IMG/VR virus record: IMGVR_UViG_3300033156_000775
Span: 1 to 64,000 of that record
Length of the DNA: 64,000 nucleotides
Direction: 5' to 3' (one strand)
From: a virus
Part shown: one piece after another, positions 1 to 8,763 of the stretch
Numbering within the stretch: the stretch's first letter is position 1
How the letters are laid out: the number at the start of each line of letters is the position of its first letter
Translations under genes and position numbers: made by a program
Notes under the pieces: model-generated
The model's input: the letters and a program-made list of their open reading frames with translations, nothing else
Database searches by the model: none
Told to the model about the DNA's origin: nothing

Positions 1-1
1 A

Positions 2-388
2 GAGAAAGCTATAGCTGTTGTCACAGCTGATGGTGAGGTTCTGGAAGCTAAACGTACTGGATATGGAACAAACAATGAAGCTGAATATGAAGCCTGTATT
101 CGAGGACTTGAAATTGCTATTGATGAAGGATGGAAGGACATTGAAGTATGTTTGGACTCTCAAATAGTTATTTACCAGCTAATGGGCAAATGGAAAGCCC
201 AGGATAAGTTTCACCATTATATTGACCGGTTTAACGATCTGTCCAAGCAATTTGATAGTTTACAAATTACTTATGTCAGGAGTAGAGTTAATTTAGCTGA
301 TGCTGAGGTTAAGAAGCTCCTGGATATAAATGAGATTCCCATGTTTAAGATCACTAAGGAGGAATTGTCAAGTGGAAAGAATACTTGA
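2..388 (+). CDS. RNase HI-like protein, 5' truncated by window edge
   Basis: The open frame runs in from the left edge, so the true start is outside the window. The visible part carries an RNase H signature: T-N-N-E-A-E-Y (acidic residue 2), then L-D-S-Q (acidic residue 3) and a C-terminal A-D-A-E-V-K-K segment (acidic residue 4). The first catalytic Asp would lie upstream. The family cleaves RNA in RNA-DNA hybrids; in a virus this would suit replication primer removal, which is inference. The end overlaps the next gene by 17 bases, so the two are probably translationally coupled. Confidence 0.8.
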   Translation, partial: EKAIAVVTADGEVLEAKRTGYGTNNEAEYEACIRGLEIAIDEGWKDIEVCLDSQIVIYQLMGKWKAQDKFHHYIDRFNDLSKQFDSLQITYVRSRVNLADAEVKKLLDINEIPMFKITKEELSSGKNT

Positions 389-1400
389 AGAGTTTAAAAG
401 GAAATACTGGAGGAAGATAAGGAAAAAGCCTAATGTATCTGGATATTCAGGTATCCTACATCCCAGAATAAAGGATGGTAAGGAGATATCTGGAACTAAA
501 TGTATAAGGATCTATGTAGAGAGGAAAGTTCCATTATGCTCTTTATCGCCTAAAGAGAGGATTCCTAGACAGCTAGAGCTAAGTGGATCATCAATAGAGA
601 CAGATATAGTTGTCCTTCCAAAAATAAGGTTCATGGACGGTGTAGTCCGGACTACACCTGAGGATCATCAGAAACGTTACAGACCAGCTCCAGCTGGAGT
701 ATCATGTATCCATAAAGATGGGACAGCATGTACTCTCTCTTGGTTCTTTAAGAAGGACTGTAAGGTCTATGTTGCTCTCAATAACCATTGTGGGAGTTTA
801 GAAAATACTGCAAAGATTGAAGATGAGTGGCTACAGCCTAGTCCCGATGATGGAGGAGAGTTTCCAAGAGACATCATAGCTAAGCTAGCTTTCTATATCC
901 CTACAAAGTATAATGGATACAAATGTCCATACAGGAACTTTGCTTATAAGATCTATAAGGGGCTTTATTATTTGACACACTTCAAGCCATACGAAGCTAT
1001 AAATTATGTGGACATATCATTTGGAGAGCCTACTAACTTAGAGGACTTGTCATTCACAATCTATGGGATAGAAGGTAAAGTCGTAGGTAAAGGGGAACAC
1101 AGGAAGGGACTCAAGGTCTACAAGTCAGGTAGAACCACAGCTGTTACTGAAGGGACAATAGACGACCCCAGCTGGAACGGATATGTCTATGGTAGAAGGG
1201 GAACAGCATGGTATGAAGATTGCGTCCTAGTTAAGGGGAAATGTGCAGGTGGGGATAGTGGAAGTCCCATTGTCTCAATAGCTCATAATGGTTTGCTTTA
1301 TCATGGAGCTTTATTTGCTGGTAGCGATCAGGGAGTTTTCATCTACTGTAAGGTTGAGAATATAGAGAAGATAGCTGGTGTAGAGCTAGTAACAACTTAA
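372..1400 (+). CDS. trypsin-like serine protease
   Basis: The 342-residue product has a chymotrypsin-fold protease core: candidate triad H139 (N-N-H-C-G), D214 (Y-V-D-I-S) and S296 in G-D-S-G-S-P. GTG at 372 is chosen over upstream 330 because AAGGAGG at 356-362 lies 9 bases before it and the start overlaps the end of the RNase H gene. No signal peptide is visible, so it probably acts inside the infected cell or in the virion. It lies upstream of the portal gene; a role in virion maturation or host-protein cleavage is inference. Palindrome copy 642-655 is read in frame here as V-V-R-T-T. A different, more standard prohead protease is encoded at 15628-17670. Confidence 0.75.
   Translation: MERILEEFKRKYWRKIRKKPNVSGYSGILHPRIKDGKEISGTKCIRIYVERKVPLCSLSPKERIPRQLELSGSSIETDIVVLPKIRFMDGVVRTTPEDHQKRYRPAPAGVSCIHKDGTACTLSWFFKKDCKVYVALNNHCGSLENTAKIEDEWLQPSPDDGGEFPRDIIAKLAFYIPTKYNGYKCPYRNFAYKIYKGLYYLTHFKPYEAINYVDISFGEPTNLEDLSFTIYGIEGKVVGKGEHRKGLKVYKSGRTTAVTEGTIDDPSWNGYVYGRRGTAWYEDCVLVKGKCAGGDSGSPIVSIAHNGLLYHGALFAGSDQGVFIYCKVENIEKIAGVELVTT
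642..655. repeat. palindrome core, exact copy 1
   Basis: Exact GTAGTCCGGACTAC, 16 bp symmetric here (TGTAG...CTACA), inside the serine protease gene and translated V-V-R-T-T. Confidence 0.95.
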
Positions 1401-1437
1401 ATATCTCTTAATTTAAAGAATTAGAGGAGGGAAATGT

Positions 1438-1650
1438 ATGTCTGAGGAAGAGGAAATAGTGGAGAAGACTAAACTGGACATGATAGTGGAGGCACTGTCC
1501 AAGGCTACAGCTCCAATAGTGGTGTTCTTCCTGTTATTCTGTATCTTAGCTGGTTTGCTATATAGAGGGGCATTGTCAGCTCAGGATTTTAAGGAGCTTG
1601 TACTAGCTGATGGAATAGTGTCCGCTATACTTAAGCTGGTTAAAGAGTGA
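1438..1650 (+). CDS. small single-span membrane protein (holin-like position)
   Basis: A 70-residue protein with an acidic N-terminus and one strong hydrophobic segment at about residues 25-45 (V-V-F-F-L-L-F-C-I-L-A). The ribosome site GAGGAGG lies just upstream of ATG 1438. It sits between the protease and portal genes. Size and single span fit a holin or virion membrane peptide, but no family is recognised. Confidence 0.65.
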   Translation: MSEEEEIVEKTKLDMIVEALSKATAPIVVFFLLFCILAGLLYRGALSAQDFKELVLADGIVSAILKLVKE

Positions 1651-1655
1651 GATAA

Positions 1656-3041
1656 ATGAGGGTCATCAGGAGAAGGAGAGCTCCTCCTGTAGAGAAGGTC
1701 TCTATAGAGAGCCTAGCTGCTAGTCCTGAAGAAAGGACTCAAATGTGGTCTACCCTAGAAGAGAGAATAACCTCCACAGTAAGCAAGGAGCAGCTAGAGA
1801 AGCTCTACCACGTTGACGGTTTGATATTTGCTCAAGTGAATGACTACGTAATGTACATTGTTAGGCCAGGATTCTATTTCCTGTCTGACAATACGGACTT
1901 GGTAAGGGAATGCGAGAAGTGGGCTGAGGACGTTAACTTACTAGCCCTAATGGAGGAAGTTGTGAGAGACATATTTGTGACCGGGGCTGGCAATGCGTTC
2001 CTTGAGCTCGGATATACTGAGGATAGTAGAGACATTCTTAAGCTTAGGGTTATTAATCCTAAGACTGGAATAGGCTATATCAGGGATAAACGTACAAAAT
2101 CCGTTAAGCTAGATGAGAACTTTGAACCTCTAGGCTTCATACAGGAAAAGAACATGCTTGGACAGAAGGTGGAATGGTACAGGGACAGGATACTGGTGGA
2201 CGGTAAGAAGGTATGGAGCCCCAAGTACCCAGGGGACGATGGTAGAGACCGTATAGCACACTTCAAGCTATTCGGACTTGGAGAATCTATGCTTGGACAG
2301 AGTCCATTGGAGACAATATTCAAGCAGGCATTGATACGTCTTAACCTAGAAGACAATGTAGGGGAAGGTGGATTTAGATCTGGAGCTGTAATTGCCTATG
2401 TTGGGGAGTCAGGTAAGCCTCCAGTTAAGGATGCTGATGTTGAGAGCGTAGTTAACATCCTTAAGCGGATAACGGTAGACAGTATCTTTGGATTCAAGCA
2501 TAACGTACGTGTAGAGAGGTTTCCATCCCCAGACATAAAAGACAGAGACAGCCTGATAAGATACTTTGCTGATGTCCAGTCAGCTGGGATGGGTATCCCT
2601 CTAGCTAAGTACTTCACCAGTGGAGTGGGACAGAGACGTAGGGACCTTGAGCTCATGAATCTGGACTTTGAATATAGAGTTATAGCTCTACAGGATAGGT
2701 TAGCTGAGCAGATGAGGGAGAAGCTATTCTACAGAGTCCTGAAAGCCAGGGGAAGAGTGAAAAGGCTAAGTGAAGTTCCTAAGGTAGTGTTTAGGAGGAA
2801 GACTCCCATGATGCAGAGACAGCGTAGCTCGGACATCTCAAGGCTGTTCAGGAGGGACATACTAACATGGGACCCTGAGCTGGAGAAGCTCCTAAGAGAG
2901 GAGTTTGGGCTTCCAACATCATTTGTGGACAAGACACTTGGACTGTGGAGGAAGTACTGGAAGTCCAAGAAAAAGGAAAATGCTAGTCCAGAAGACATAG
3001 AGGACATTTTTAGAGAAGCACTGGAAGAGATGGGGGACTAA
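1656..3041 (+). CDS. phage portal protein
   Basis: The 461-residue product has features of tailed-virus portal proteins: an N-terminal wing, the segment D-I-F-V-T-G-A-G-N-A-F-L-E, then the stem/clip region G-E-S-M-L-G-Q-S-P-L-E followed by long helices and a basic C-terminus. Portals form the dodecameric ring at one capsid vertex through which DNA is packaged. It follows the small membrane gene by 5 bases. An unusual zinc-ribbon reading frame continues in the same frame directly after its TAA stop. Confidence 0.8.
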   Translation: MRVIRRRRAPPVEKVSIESLAASPEERTQMWSTLEERITSTVSKEQLEKLYHVDGLIFAQVNDYVMYIVRPGFYFLSDNTDLVRECEKWAEDVNLLALMEEVVRDIFVTGAGNAFLELGYTEDSRDILKLRVINPKTGIGYIRDKRTKSVKLDENFEPLGFIQEKNMLGQKVEWYRDRILVDGKKVWSPKYPGDDGRDRIAHFKLFGLGESMLGQSPLETIFKQALIRLNLEDNVGEGGFRSGAVIAYVGESGKPPVKDADVESVVNILKRITVDSIFGFKHNVRVERFPSPDIKDRDSLIRYFADVQSAGMGIPLAKYFTSGVGQRRRDLELMNLDFEYRVIALQDRLAEQMREKLFYRVLKARGRVKRLSEVPKVVFRRKTPMMQRQRSSDISRLFRRDILTWDPELEKLLREEFGLPTSFVDKTLGLWRKYWKSKKKENASPEDIEDIFREALEEMGD

Positions 3042-3248
3042 GCCTTAAAGAGGATAGAATGTGACAGATGTCACAGAAAGTTTAAAGAGTCCAAGCTATT
3101 TGACACTCTTGATGGAAGAAAGCTATGTGTAAGATGCTTTAGAAAAAGCAGTCCGGCTGTTAGTGTGTCGTTGAATAGGTCACTTAAAGTGTTTAATAGG
3201 AGGAATAAGAAATCAAATCTAAAGTCCAAGCATCTAAAGAGGAGCTAG
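3042..3248 (+). CDS. zinc-ribbon ORF in frame after portal stop
   Basis: The frame immediately after the portal TAA stays open for 68 codons and contains C-D-R-C-H followed 21 residues later by C-V-R-C-F, a four-cysteine zinc ribbon, then a basic tail rich in Lys, Arg and Ser. No ATG, GTG or TTG precedes the cysteines. It is either expressed by stop read-through as a portal extension, started at a non-standard codon, or a remnant. The intact Cys pairs argue against random sequence. Confidence 0.45.
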   Translation, partial: ALKRIECDRCHRKFKESKLFDTLDGRKLCVRCFRKSSPAVSVSLNRSLKVFNRRNKKSNLKSKHLKRS

Positions 3249-4372
3249 AAGACCTCTACTGGGATAGAGGGCTAAGTACTAAAGAGATAGGACAGAAATT
3301 TGGAGTGTCAGAGGCTGCTATTAGGAGGATAATGGACAAGTACGGGATTCCTAGACGTAGCAATTCAGATGCACATTTAAATTATTATAGGAGAACAACT
3401 AGGAATGATCCTGAACCCTCAATAGCTTCGTTAGAAGATCTATTAGCAAATCTACAAGCTGCTAGTCCAGTTGATTATGATCCTCCAAACAGAGAGAACC
3501 TGTCTATCCCAGTTCCTCTTAAATGTCTAGAGAAGAACAGGAAGCTGGATGCAACAGTCACATTAGTTTTGTCCGATCTACATCTTGGACACGAGAACCA
3601 TCTTCCTGACACCTATTGGAGCACCATCGGCAACCTGTGTAGGGTATTAAAGGCCATTACATGGATGTTCAACATCAAGAGAGCCTCTCTAGTGCTAAAT
3701 GGGGATATTGTGTCTGGAGTTGGAGTGTACCGTGGACAGGAATTCCAGAACATAGTTTCCAGGGGACACTGGCAGGTGTTTGTAGCTGAGGTTGTTATAG
3801 AGAGGACTATGAAGCGGATAGAAGAATATGTTGGTTTAGACAGGATCTACTTAGTCAAGGGGACACATGAATCTAGAGAAAGCAACTACATGCTCTACTT
3901 AAGGAAAATATTTCATCCATTGTCCGTTTATTCTAGTAAGTCTCTCATCCTCAATGTTGCTGATCCAATTGGAAAATATAACATATTGTTTACTCATGGT
4001 AGAGGTAGATCATCCTATTATCCAGTTTCCTATGAGCAGATTAGGAACATATGGAAGGCTGTTAGGCAGCTAGATGTTCCAGTAGAGAAGGTCTGTGTGG
4101 GCCACAGCCACTGGCTGACTCCTGAGCTAGACTTGGAAGGAGTATCTGTATGTGTTACTGGAGGATTCCAGAAATGGGAGTACACTGTCCCTCAGCGTCC
4201 ATGTGGCATGCTACTAATATTGTACTGTGACGGTGAGGCCAGTGTGGTTCCTGTTAGACCTGATCCCCAGATAGAAGCTAGAGAAAAGAATGAACCTGCA
4301 CTGGAATACAAGAACATGAGATACTATGCTGAGCTGCTTTCTGAACATATGAAGAATGAACCTGCTAATTAA
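3212..4372 (+). CDS. HTH plus calcineurin-like metallophosphoesterase (ATC start proposed)
   Basis: The catalytic part has the metallophosphoesterase motifs in order: S-D-L-H-L-G-H, N-G-D-I-V, G-T-H-E, T-H-G-R-G and G-H-S-H-W. Upstream of the first conventional start (GTG 3305) the same frame encodes a convincing helix-turn-helix: Y-W-D-R-G-L-S-T-K-E-I-G-Q-K-F-G-V-S. The GTG would cut this in half. The frame opens after a stop at 3206-3208, and the only initiator well placed after AGGAGG (3198-3203) is ATC at 3212, spacing 8. The product would be 386 residues. It may be a nuclease or phosphatase acting on DNA ends; the substrate is unknown. A second, shorter family member is at 62096. Confidence 0.75.
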   Translation: MKSKVQASKEELEDLYWDRGLSTKEIGQKFGVSEAAIRRIMDKYGIPRRSNSDAHLNYYRRTTRNDPEPSIASLEDLLANLQAASPVDYDPPNRENLSIPVPLKCLEKNRKLDATVTLVLSDLHLGHENHLPDTYWSTIGNLCRVLKAITWMFNIKRASLVLNGDIVSGVGVYRGQEFQNIVSRGHWQVFVAEVVIERTMKRIEEYVGLDRIYLVKGTHESRESNYMLYLRKIFHPLSVYSSKSLILNVADPIGKYNILFTHGRGRSSYYPVSYEQIRNIWKAVRQLDVPVEKVCVGHSHWLTPELDLEGVSVCVTGGFQKWEYTVPQRPCGMLLILYCDGEASVVPVRPDPQIEAREKNEPALEYKNMRYYAELLSEHMKNEPAN

Positions 4373-4384
4373 TGGTGAGTCGGT

Positions 4385-4678
4385 ATGAAGCGGAATAGTC
4401 TATTAGAGAAGCTACTGAATGAGGAATATGTCAGGAGCCTAAGTGAACGGAGATATAAAGAGCTTATGTTCTGTAAGGAGATACTATCAGAGGATGAACT
4501 TAGACAGTACAGCTCAATAAGTGTGGCGTACTCAGTAGCTAGGAACAAATTGATAGAGGAGATACTGCCAAAAATAGATGAGGAGCTAGCCTTCATAGCT
4601 AAACATAAGCATTTCAACACTATACATGCCTATGAATACTACAGGGACAAGATACAGAGCGTCCTAGATGAGATGTAG
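4385..4678 (+). CDS. small helical protein, unknown
   Basis: A 97-residue, highly charged, probably all-helical protein that follows the phosphoesterase gene by 12 bases. Its TAG stop is supplied by palindrome copy 4675-4688. No family recognised. Confidence 0.6.
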   Translation: MKRNSLLEKLLNEEYVRSLSERRYKELMFCKEILSEDELRQYSSISVAYSVARNKLIEEILPKIDEELAFIAKHKHFNTIHAYEYYRDKIQSVLDEM

Positions 4679-4688
4679 TCCGGACTAC
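4675..4688. repeat. palindrome core, exact copy 2
   Basis: Exact 14-bp core; the TAG at 4676-4678 is the stop codon of the upstream 97-residue ORF. Confidence 0.95.
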
Positions 4689-4735
4689 AAATGTTTTTCT
4701 AACTGACATTTGAGCTTCATTCCTTGGGAGCTCAA

Positions 4736-5950
4736 ATGTCCAGTGATCGTAGTAACTTCCTATTCTTATGGCATAGTGTTAGTGCTCAAATAAGATCTGG
4801 CTATGGCGGATGTACTAGACATATAGTAGGAAGGCTAGCTAAGAAGGGATTTAGATTTGTAACTACACATTACTATGGTATAGACCCTGGTGGAGTGCTA
4901 GTGCTAAATGGAGTTCCAGCTCTACCTGCCAAGACAGGTAGCTTTGGAGAGCTGTCTGTAAGACACTACGTTAACACATTAAAACCGAACATGGTGTGGT
5001 TGCATACTGACCCATGGGCCTTCCCTTGGATGGTGAGTTTACCATGCTTGACTGGTAGCTATGGACCCTTAGATCATATTCTTTATCCAGAGAATCTTCA
5101 GCAACTCATGAGGCAATATAATTATAGAGTGGCCCCTGCTAAGTTTACAGTAGAGGAGTGGGCTAAGTATGACCCTCCAGTGTACTTCGACTGGATACCT
5201 CATGGTGTAGAGACCTCTGTCTACAAACCAATGGACAAGGCTGAAGCTAAGCGATTCTATAAGATAGACCCAGAGTCATTTGTAATGGGAATGGTTGGTG
5301 CTAATAGTGATAAAGAGCCGAGAAAGGGATGGACATTGATGTTCAAGGCTATCAGGATGTTCCTAGATAACAATCCTGATGTAAGAAACTTTAAATGTGT
5401 AGTGTACACTAACCCTAAAGATCAAAGAGGAATAGATATTGAGCTGTTCCTTAAGAAGTATAAGCTAACAGACATTTCCGTTACACAGTCTCCATTCCTG
5501 TTTGAAACAGGGATCAAGGATGAGGAGATGGCTAGACTGTACAATGCATTTGATGTACTGCTACATGCATCGTACCGTGAAGGATTTGGGCTTTGCATGT
5601 ATGAGGCAATGAGCTGTGGAGTCCCAGTAATAGCCCATGACTTCAGCTCAATGACCGAGGCTGTTGTAGAGGAGAATGGCACTAGACATGGATGGCTTGC
5701 TAAGACAGCTGTCTATGTTGACACCCCTATAGGTGCTACCAGTGCCATCCCAGACGTCTACTCCATAGAGAAATGTATAGAGAAAGCATACTTTAGGGGA
5801 AAGACTAGACTTAGATATGCTAGGAATGCTAGGAAGTTTGCATTGAAGTTTGACTGGGACAGGATAGTCAATGAGATGTGGACTCCATACCTGGACAGAA
5901 TAATAGAGGAGAACCGGCCTAAGGATCTTAGCAAACGTAAGCTTGTGTAG
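4736..5950 (+). CDS. GT4-family glycosyltransferase
   Basis: A GT-B fold retaining glycosyltransferase. The C-terminal donor-binding region has H-G-V-E-T-S-V-Y-K, then R-E-G-F-G-L-C-M-Y-E-A-M-S-C-G-V-P-V-I-A, the E-x7-E motif of group 1 transferases. ATG 4736 (404 residues) is preferred to TTG 4724 because GGGAG lies about 6 bases before it. It is the first gene of the glycan module, bounded on both sides by palindrome copies. The sugar and acceptor are unknown; decorating virion proteins or the host envelope are both possible. Confidence 0.85.
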   Translation: MSSDRSNFLFLWHSVSAQIRSGYGGCTRHIVGRLAKKGFRFVTTHYYGIDPGGVLVLNGVPALPAKTGSFGELSVRHYVNTLKPNMVWLHTDPWAFPWMVSLPCLTGSYGPLDHILYPENLQQLMRQYNYRVAPAKFTVEEWAKYDPPVYFDWIPHGVETSVYKPMDKAEAKRFYKIDPESFVMGMVGANSDKEPRKGWTLMFKAIRMFLDNNPDVRNFKCVVYTNPKDQRGIDIELFLKKYKLTDISVTQSPFLFETGIKDEEMARLYNAFDVLLHASYREGFGLCMYEAMSCGVPVIAHDFSSMTEAVVEENGTRHGWLAKTAVYVDTPIGATSAIPDVYSIEKCIEKAYFRGKTRLRYARNARKFALKFDWDRIVNEMWTPYLDRIIEENRPKDLSKRKLV

Positions 5951-5960
5951 TCCGGACTAC
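5947..5960. repeat. palindrome core, exact copy 3
   Basis: Exact core, extended on the right to ...CTACACTTT. It supplies the TAG stop (5948-5950) of the GT4 gene. Confidence 0.95.
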
Positions 5961-5982
5961 ACTTTAAGGTGTGTAATTAGAT

Positions 5983-6039
5983 ATGGCTAGAAATAAGCTT
6001 CCAGACATCATGGCTGGCTGTATGGTTAAAAGTGTTTGA
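5983..6039 (+). other. 18-residue ORF overlapping the next gene in another frame
   Basis: ATG 5983 opens a frame reading M-A-R-N-K-L-P-D-I-M-A-G-C-M-V-K-S-V then TGA. It looks like the natural N-terminus of the following glycosyltransferase, which otherwise starts abruptly at GTG 6032. Joining the two would need a shift to the -1 frame near the A-run at 6028-6031. It may be a frameshift site, a sequence error or a leader peptide. Confidence 0.4.
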
Positions 6040-7825
6040 GTATGGCAAGAGCAGTGACAGGACTCTAGACCTAATCAAGGTCTTCAAGAAAGAGTCTGGC
6101 TTCAACGTTGAAGTGTATCAGGAGCCAAGTGACATCTACCTTAAAAAGTATGGTACACATGCATCTGGATGTGTACTTAGAGACTTCCAGTCCCTGATGA
6201 TGGACAATGAGGACTATTTTCTTATGCTGGACTCACATATAATGAGTGCTCCTAAGGATTATATTGAGAGGCTACTGTTCATAGACACTGATATTTCAGC
6301 TCCATATGTGTGGAATGAGGGACACACCCATTTCTATGACAGCTGGTGCTTCAGGATAGACAATAAAAGGTTCTCTCCATTCCATCCTCCAGACCAGCTA
6401 TACTGCTTCGAAGTTGACAGTGTAGGCACCACGTGGCTAGCTACTAGAGAGTCATTCCTAAACACATTTGTCTCCACCAACCCACTGAGCTTCTTCTACA
6501 ATGCAAGGACAATGGGATATGATGTTGTAGTAGACCCTAAGACACGTGTCGTACACTCAGACCTGACCAAATATGGGATAGTTAAGCTTCCTCCTCCACC
6601 TGAGCTTGGATACTATCCTAGTGAGGGGCTAGTTGACTCTTCCTTCCCAGTCACACCATACAAGAAGACAAGCAAGTCCATCTTCCATCGGACTTTGTAT
6701 GATAGCTTATGGTATTTCGTAGAGCTTAAAGCTCTTGAAGAGTGGTGTGTGAGCCCTATATACAAAAAAAGGACGTTGAGGACATGTAGAAGCTTTGTTG
6801 ACATGAACACGTTCTTCTGTACCAGAGATCCCTTCAAGATTAACGTAATGTACAAGGTTGAGATGTATCCTAGATATATAGAGGTAGAGCTGTCCAACAT
6901 TTGCCCCTTCAAGTGTATATGGTGTGAAAGGACATATCTTGAAGAAGAGCCTAGGCTGATGAGCTGGAAGGAATTCATGCTTATAATGAGCAACTTCCCT
7001 GACCTAGCTCAGATGTCGTTTACTGGTATAGGGGAGGCATGGACCAACCCTATTTTCCTAGATTGTATTAAGTATATAAAAGAGAGAGGAGTGTTCTTTG
7101 AGCAATATGACAACATGCAATTCATCACTAAAGAGAGAGCTGAAAAGCTAGTTAAGTATGGGGTTGAAAGAATAATTATCTCTCTAGATGCAGCTACTAA
7201 GAAGACTTATGAGAGAGTTAGAGTTGGACATAAATGGGATAAGATGCTGGATGGGCTTCGATATTTACAAAGAGCTAAGAAGAAGTTTAACGCTTACTAC
7301 CCAGTTATTGGGATTCACTTTGTTATTAACAAGGCTAATGTCCATGAAGCTCTAGACGTGTTAGATTTAGCTAAGCAGCTAGGAGTAGACTTTGTGTTCT
7401 ATAATAGGCTCCTACATAATTATCCAGAAATAAGTCACCTATACATGGAGATCCCTGAGTCCCTTAGAAGGGACATCATGGAGAGAGCTGGGGACCTGAG
7501 CATCAGGATCTCAATCAACCAGCCAGCTCAGGGAAAGCTACCTCCATTGAATGCATGTGTAGCACTGTTCCAGCCCTTCTTCCTAGTCAATGGAGATGTC
7601 ATCACTTGCTGTGCCCAACATGAGCATAATAAGCGTGACTGGGAAAAGGCAATGAAAATGGGCAACATATTTGAGGCTAGGGACTTCAGGAAGATATGGT
7701 ATGGCAAACGCTACAGACATCTGAGGAATCTCCTATACCAGAACAGACTTCCAGAGTACTGTATTGACTGTCCAGTATATGAGTGGAGAGGACACAAAGT
7801 ACACAAGGCAGTTGATTTAGAATGA
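6032..7825 (+). CDS. GT-A glycosyltransferase fused to radical-SAM/SPASM enzyme
   Basis: About the first 250 residues resemble a GT-A type transferase (Y-F-L-M-L-D-S-H-I, later a D-S-V-G-T-T-W segment). Residues from about 290 form a radical-SAM domain with C-P-F-K-C-I-W-C (CxxxCxxC), then G-I-G-E-A-W, and a C-terminal SPASM-like region (C-V-A-L-F-Q-P-F, I-T-C-C-A-Q, C-I-D-C-P). Together they suggest a glycan or peptide modification step that adds a sugar and does radical chemistry on it; this is inference. The start is uncertain (see the ORF at 5983). It overlaps the next gene by 4 bases (ATGA). Confidence 0.8.
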   Translation: MFEYGKSSDRTLDLIKVFKKESGFNVEVYQEPSDIYLKKYGTHASGCVLRDFQSLMMDNEDYFLMLDSHIMSAPKDYIERLLFIDTDISAPYVWNEGHTHFYDSWCFRIDNKRFSPFHPPDQLYCFEVDSVGTTWLATRESFLNTFVSTNPLSFFYNARTMGYDVVVDPKTRVVHSDLTKYGIVKLPPPPELGYYPSEGLVDSSFPVTPYKKTSKSIFHRTLYDSLWYFVELKALEEWCVSPIYKKRTLRTCRSFVDMNTFFCTRDPFKINVMYKVEMYPRYIEVELSNICPFKCIWCERTYLEEEPRLMSWKEFMLIMSNFPDLAQMSFTGIGEAWTNPIFLDCIKYIKERGVFFEQYDNMQFITKERAEKLVKYGVERIIISLDAATKKTYERVRVGHKWDKMLDGLRYLQRAKKKFNAYYPVIGIHFVINKANVHEALDVLDLAKQLGVDFVFYNRLLHNYPEISHLYMEIPESLRRDIMERAGDLSIRISINQPAQGKLPPLNACVALFQPFFLVNGDVITCCAQHEHNKRDWEKAMKMGNIFEARDFRKIWYGKRYRHLRNLLYQNRLPEYCIDCPVYEWRGHKVHKAVDLE

Positions 7826-8763
7826 GAATATTGATTCTTAACCCATCATTCAGAGTGTATGGTGGAGCTGAACTGGCCATCGTCAAGCTAGCTAATTATC
7901 TAAGAAACAGAGGAGACTCTGTTACAATCTATACTCTTGAAATGTCCAGTGAAGTAAAAAGAGATCTTGAAGGGACAAGTATTGAACTGTTTAAATCAAT
8001 TGAGGACTTAAGGAAACATCTCCATGGGACATATGACAGCTATGAGGTGATTAACTCTCACAACCATCCTATGGAGCTAATGCTTTATCCAATAAACTAT
8101 CCTCATATATGGTTCCACAATGAGCCTCCTGAGTATGTGCTGTATGGAAGGAGGCTTTCCCTATCAGAGAAGGCAATAGTCGTAAAGACAGTGGACAAGA
8201 TAGTATCAGCTACAATAGTTCCCTTTGGAGTTGACACCACGTTCTTTGACAGGGCTAAGGCTAATCCAGCTAGGGCTGAGATGAAGCTCGGACTACATGA
8301 ATCAGACTTTGTAGTGTTACATCCAGGATGGTTCAGCCCCTTCAAGAATCAATTTAGAACCCTATTAGCGTATACTGAGCTTCGGGACAAAGTCCCCAAC
8401 CTTAAGGTTGTGTTTCCAGGTATGACAAATACAGATTACTACAAGTACATTGCCAGAGCCATCAAGATCCATAGCCTAGATGGGATTGTTATTCCTGGAT
8501 TCATATCTAGAGAGCTTATGAGAGACCTCTATGCAAGATGCAATGTAGCTGTCTTTCCATACAGAGAGCAAGGTGGATTCCTAAGCATATTTGAAGCCCT
8601 AGCTATGGAGTGTAACGTCATAGTGTCTCCTGAATCTCCATGTATAGAATACATTGAAGAGAATGGTCTTTGCATAGTATCCAATAATCTGGAAGATGAG
8701 ATAATAAGGATTTATAAGGGCAAATACGGTTATCCGACAGCTAAAGCTAGGAAGTGGATTTGA
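7822..8763 (+). CDS. GT4-family glycosyltransferase
   Basis: A 313-residue group 1 glycosyltransferase: N-terminal Y-G-G-A-E-L-A, middle P-F-G-V-D-T-T-F-F, and the C-terminal donor-site segment G-G-F-L-S-I-F-E-A-L-A-M-E-C-N-V. It is somewhat short for the family (often 350-400). It overlaps both neighbours, so it is part of one translationally coupled operon from 6032 to about 9485. Confidence 0.85.
   Translation: MRILILNPSFRVYGGAELAIVKLANYLRNRGDSVTIYTLEMSSEVKRDLEGTSIELFKSIEDLRKHLHGTYDSYEVINSHNHPMELMLYPINYPHIWFHNEPPEYVLYGRRLSLSEKAIVVKTVDKIVSATIVPFGVDTTFFDRAKANPARAEMKLGLHESDFVVLHPGWFSPFKNQFRTLLAYTELRDKVPNLKVVFPGMTNTDYYKYIARAIKIHSLDGIVIPGFISRELMRDLYARCNVAVFPYREQGGFLSIFEALAMECNVIVSPESPCIEYIEENGLCIVSNNLEDEIIRIYKGKYGYPTAKARKWI

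Noticed and set aside
3305-4372. GTG 3305 as the start of the metallophosphoesterase
   Set aside because: It splits a well-formed HTH motif and has no ribosome site; AGGAGG with ATC 3212 is better.
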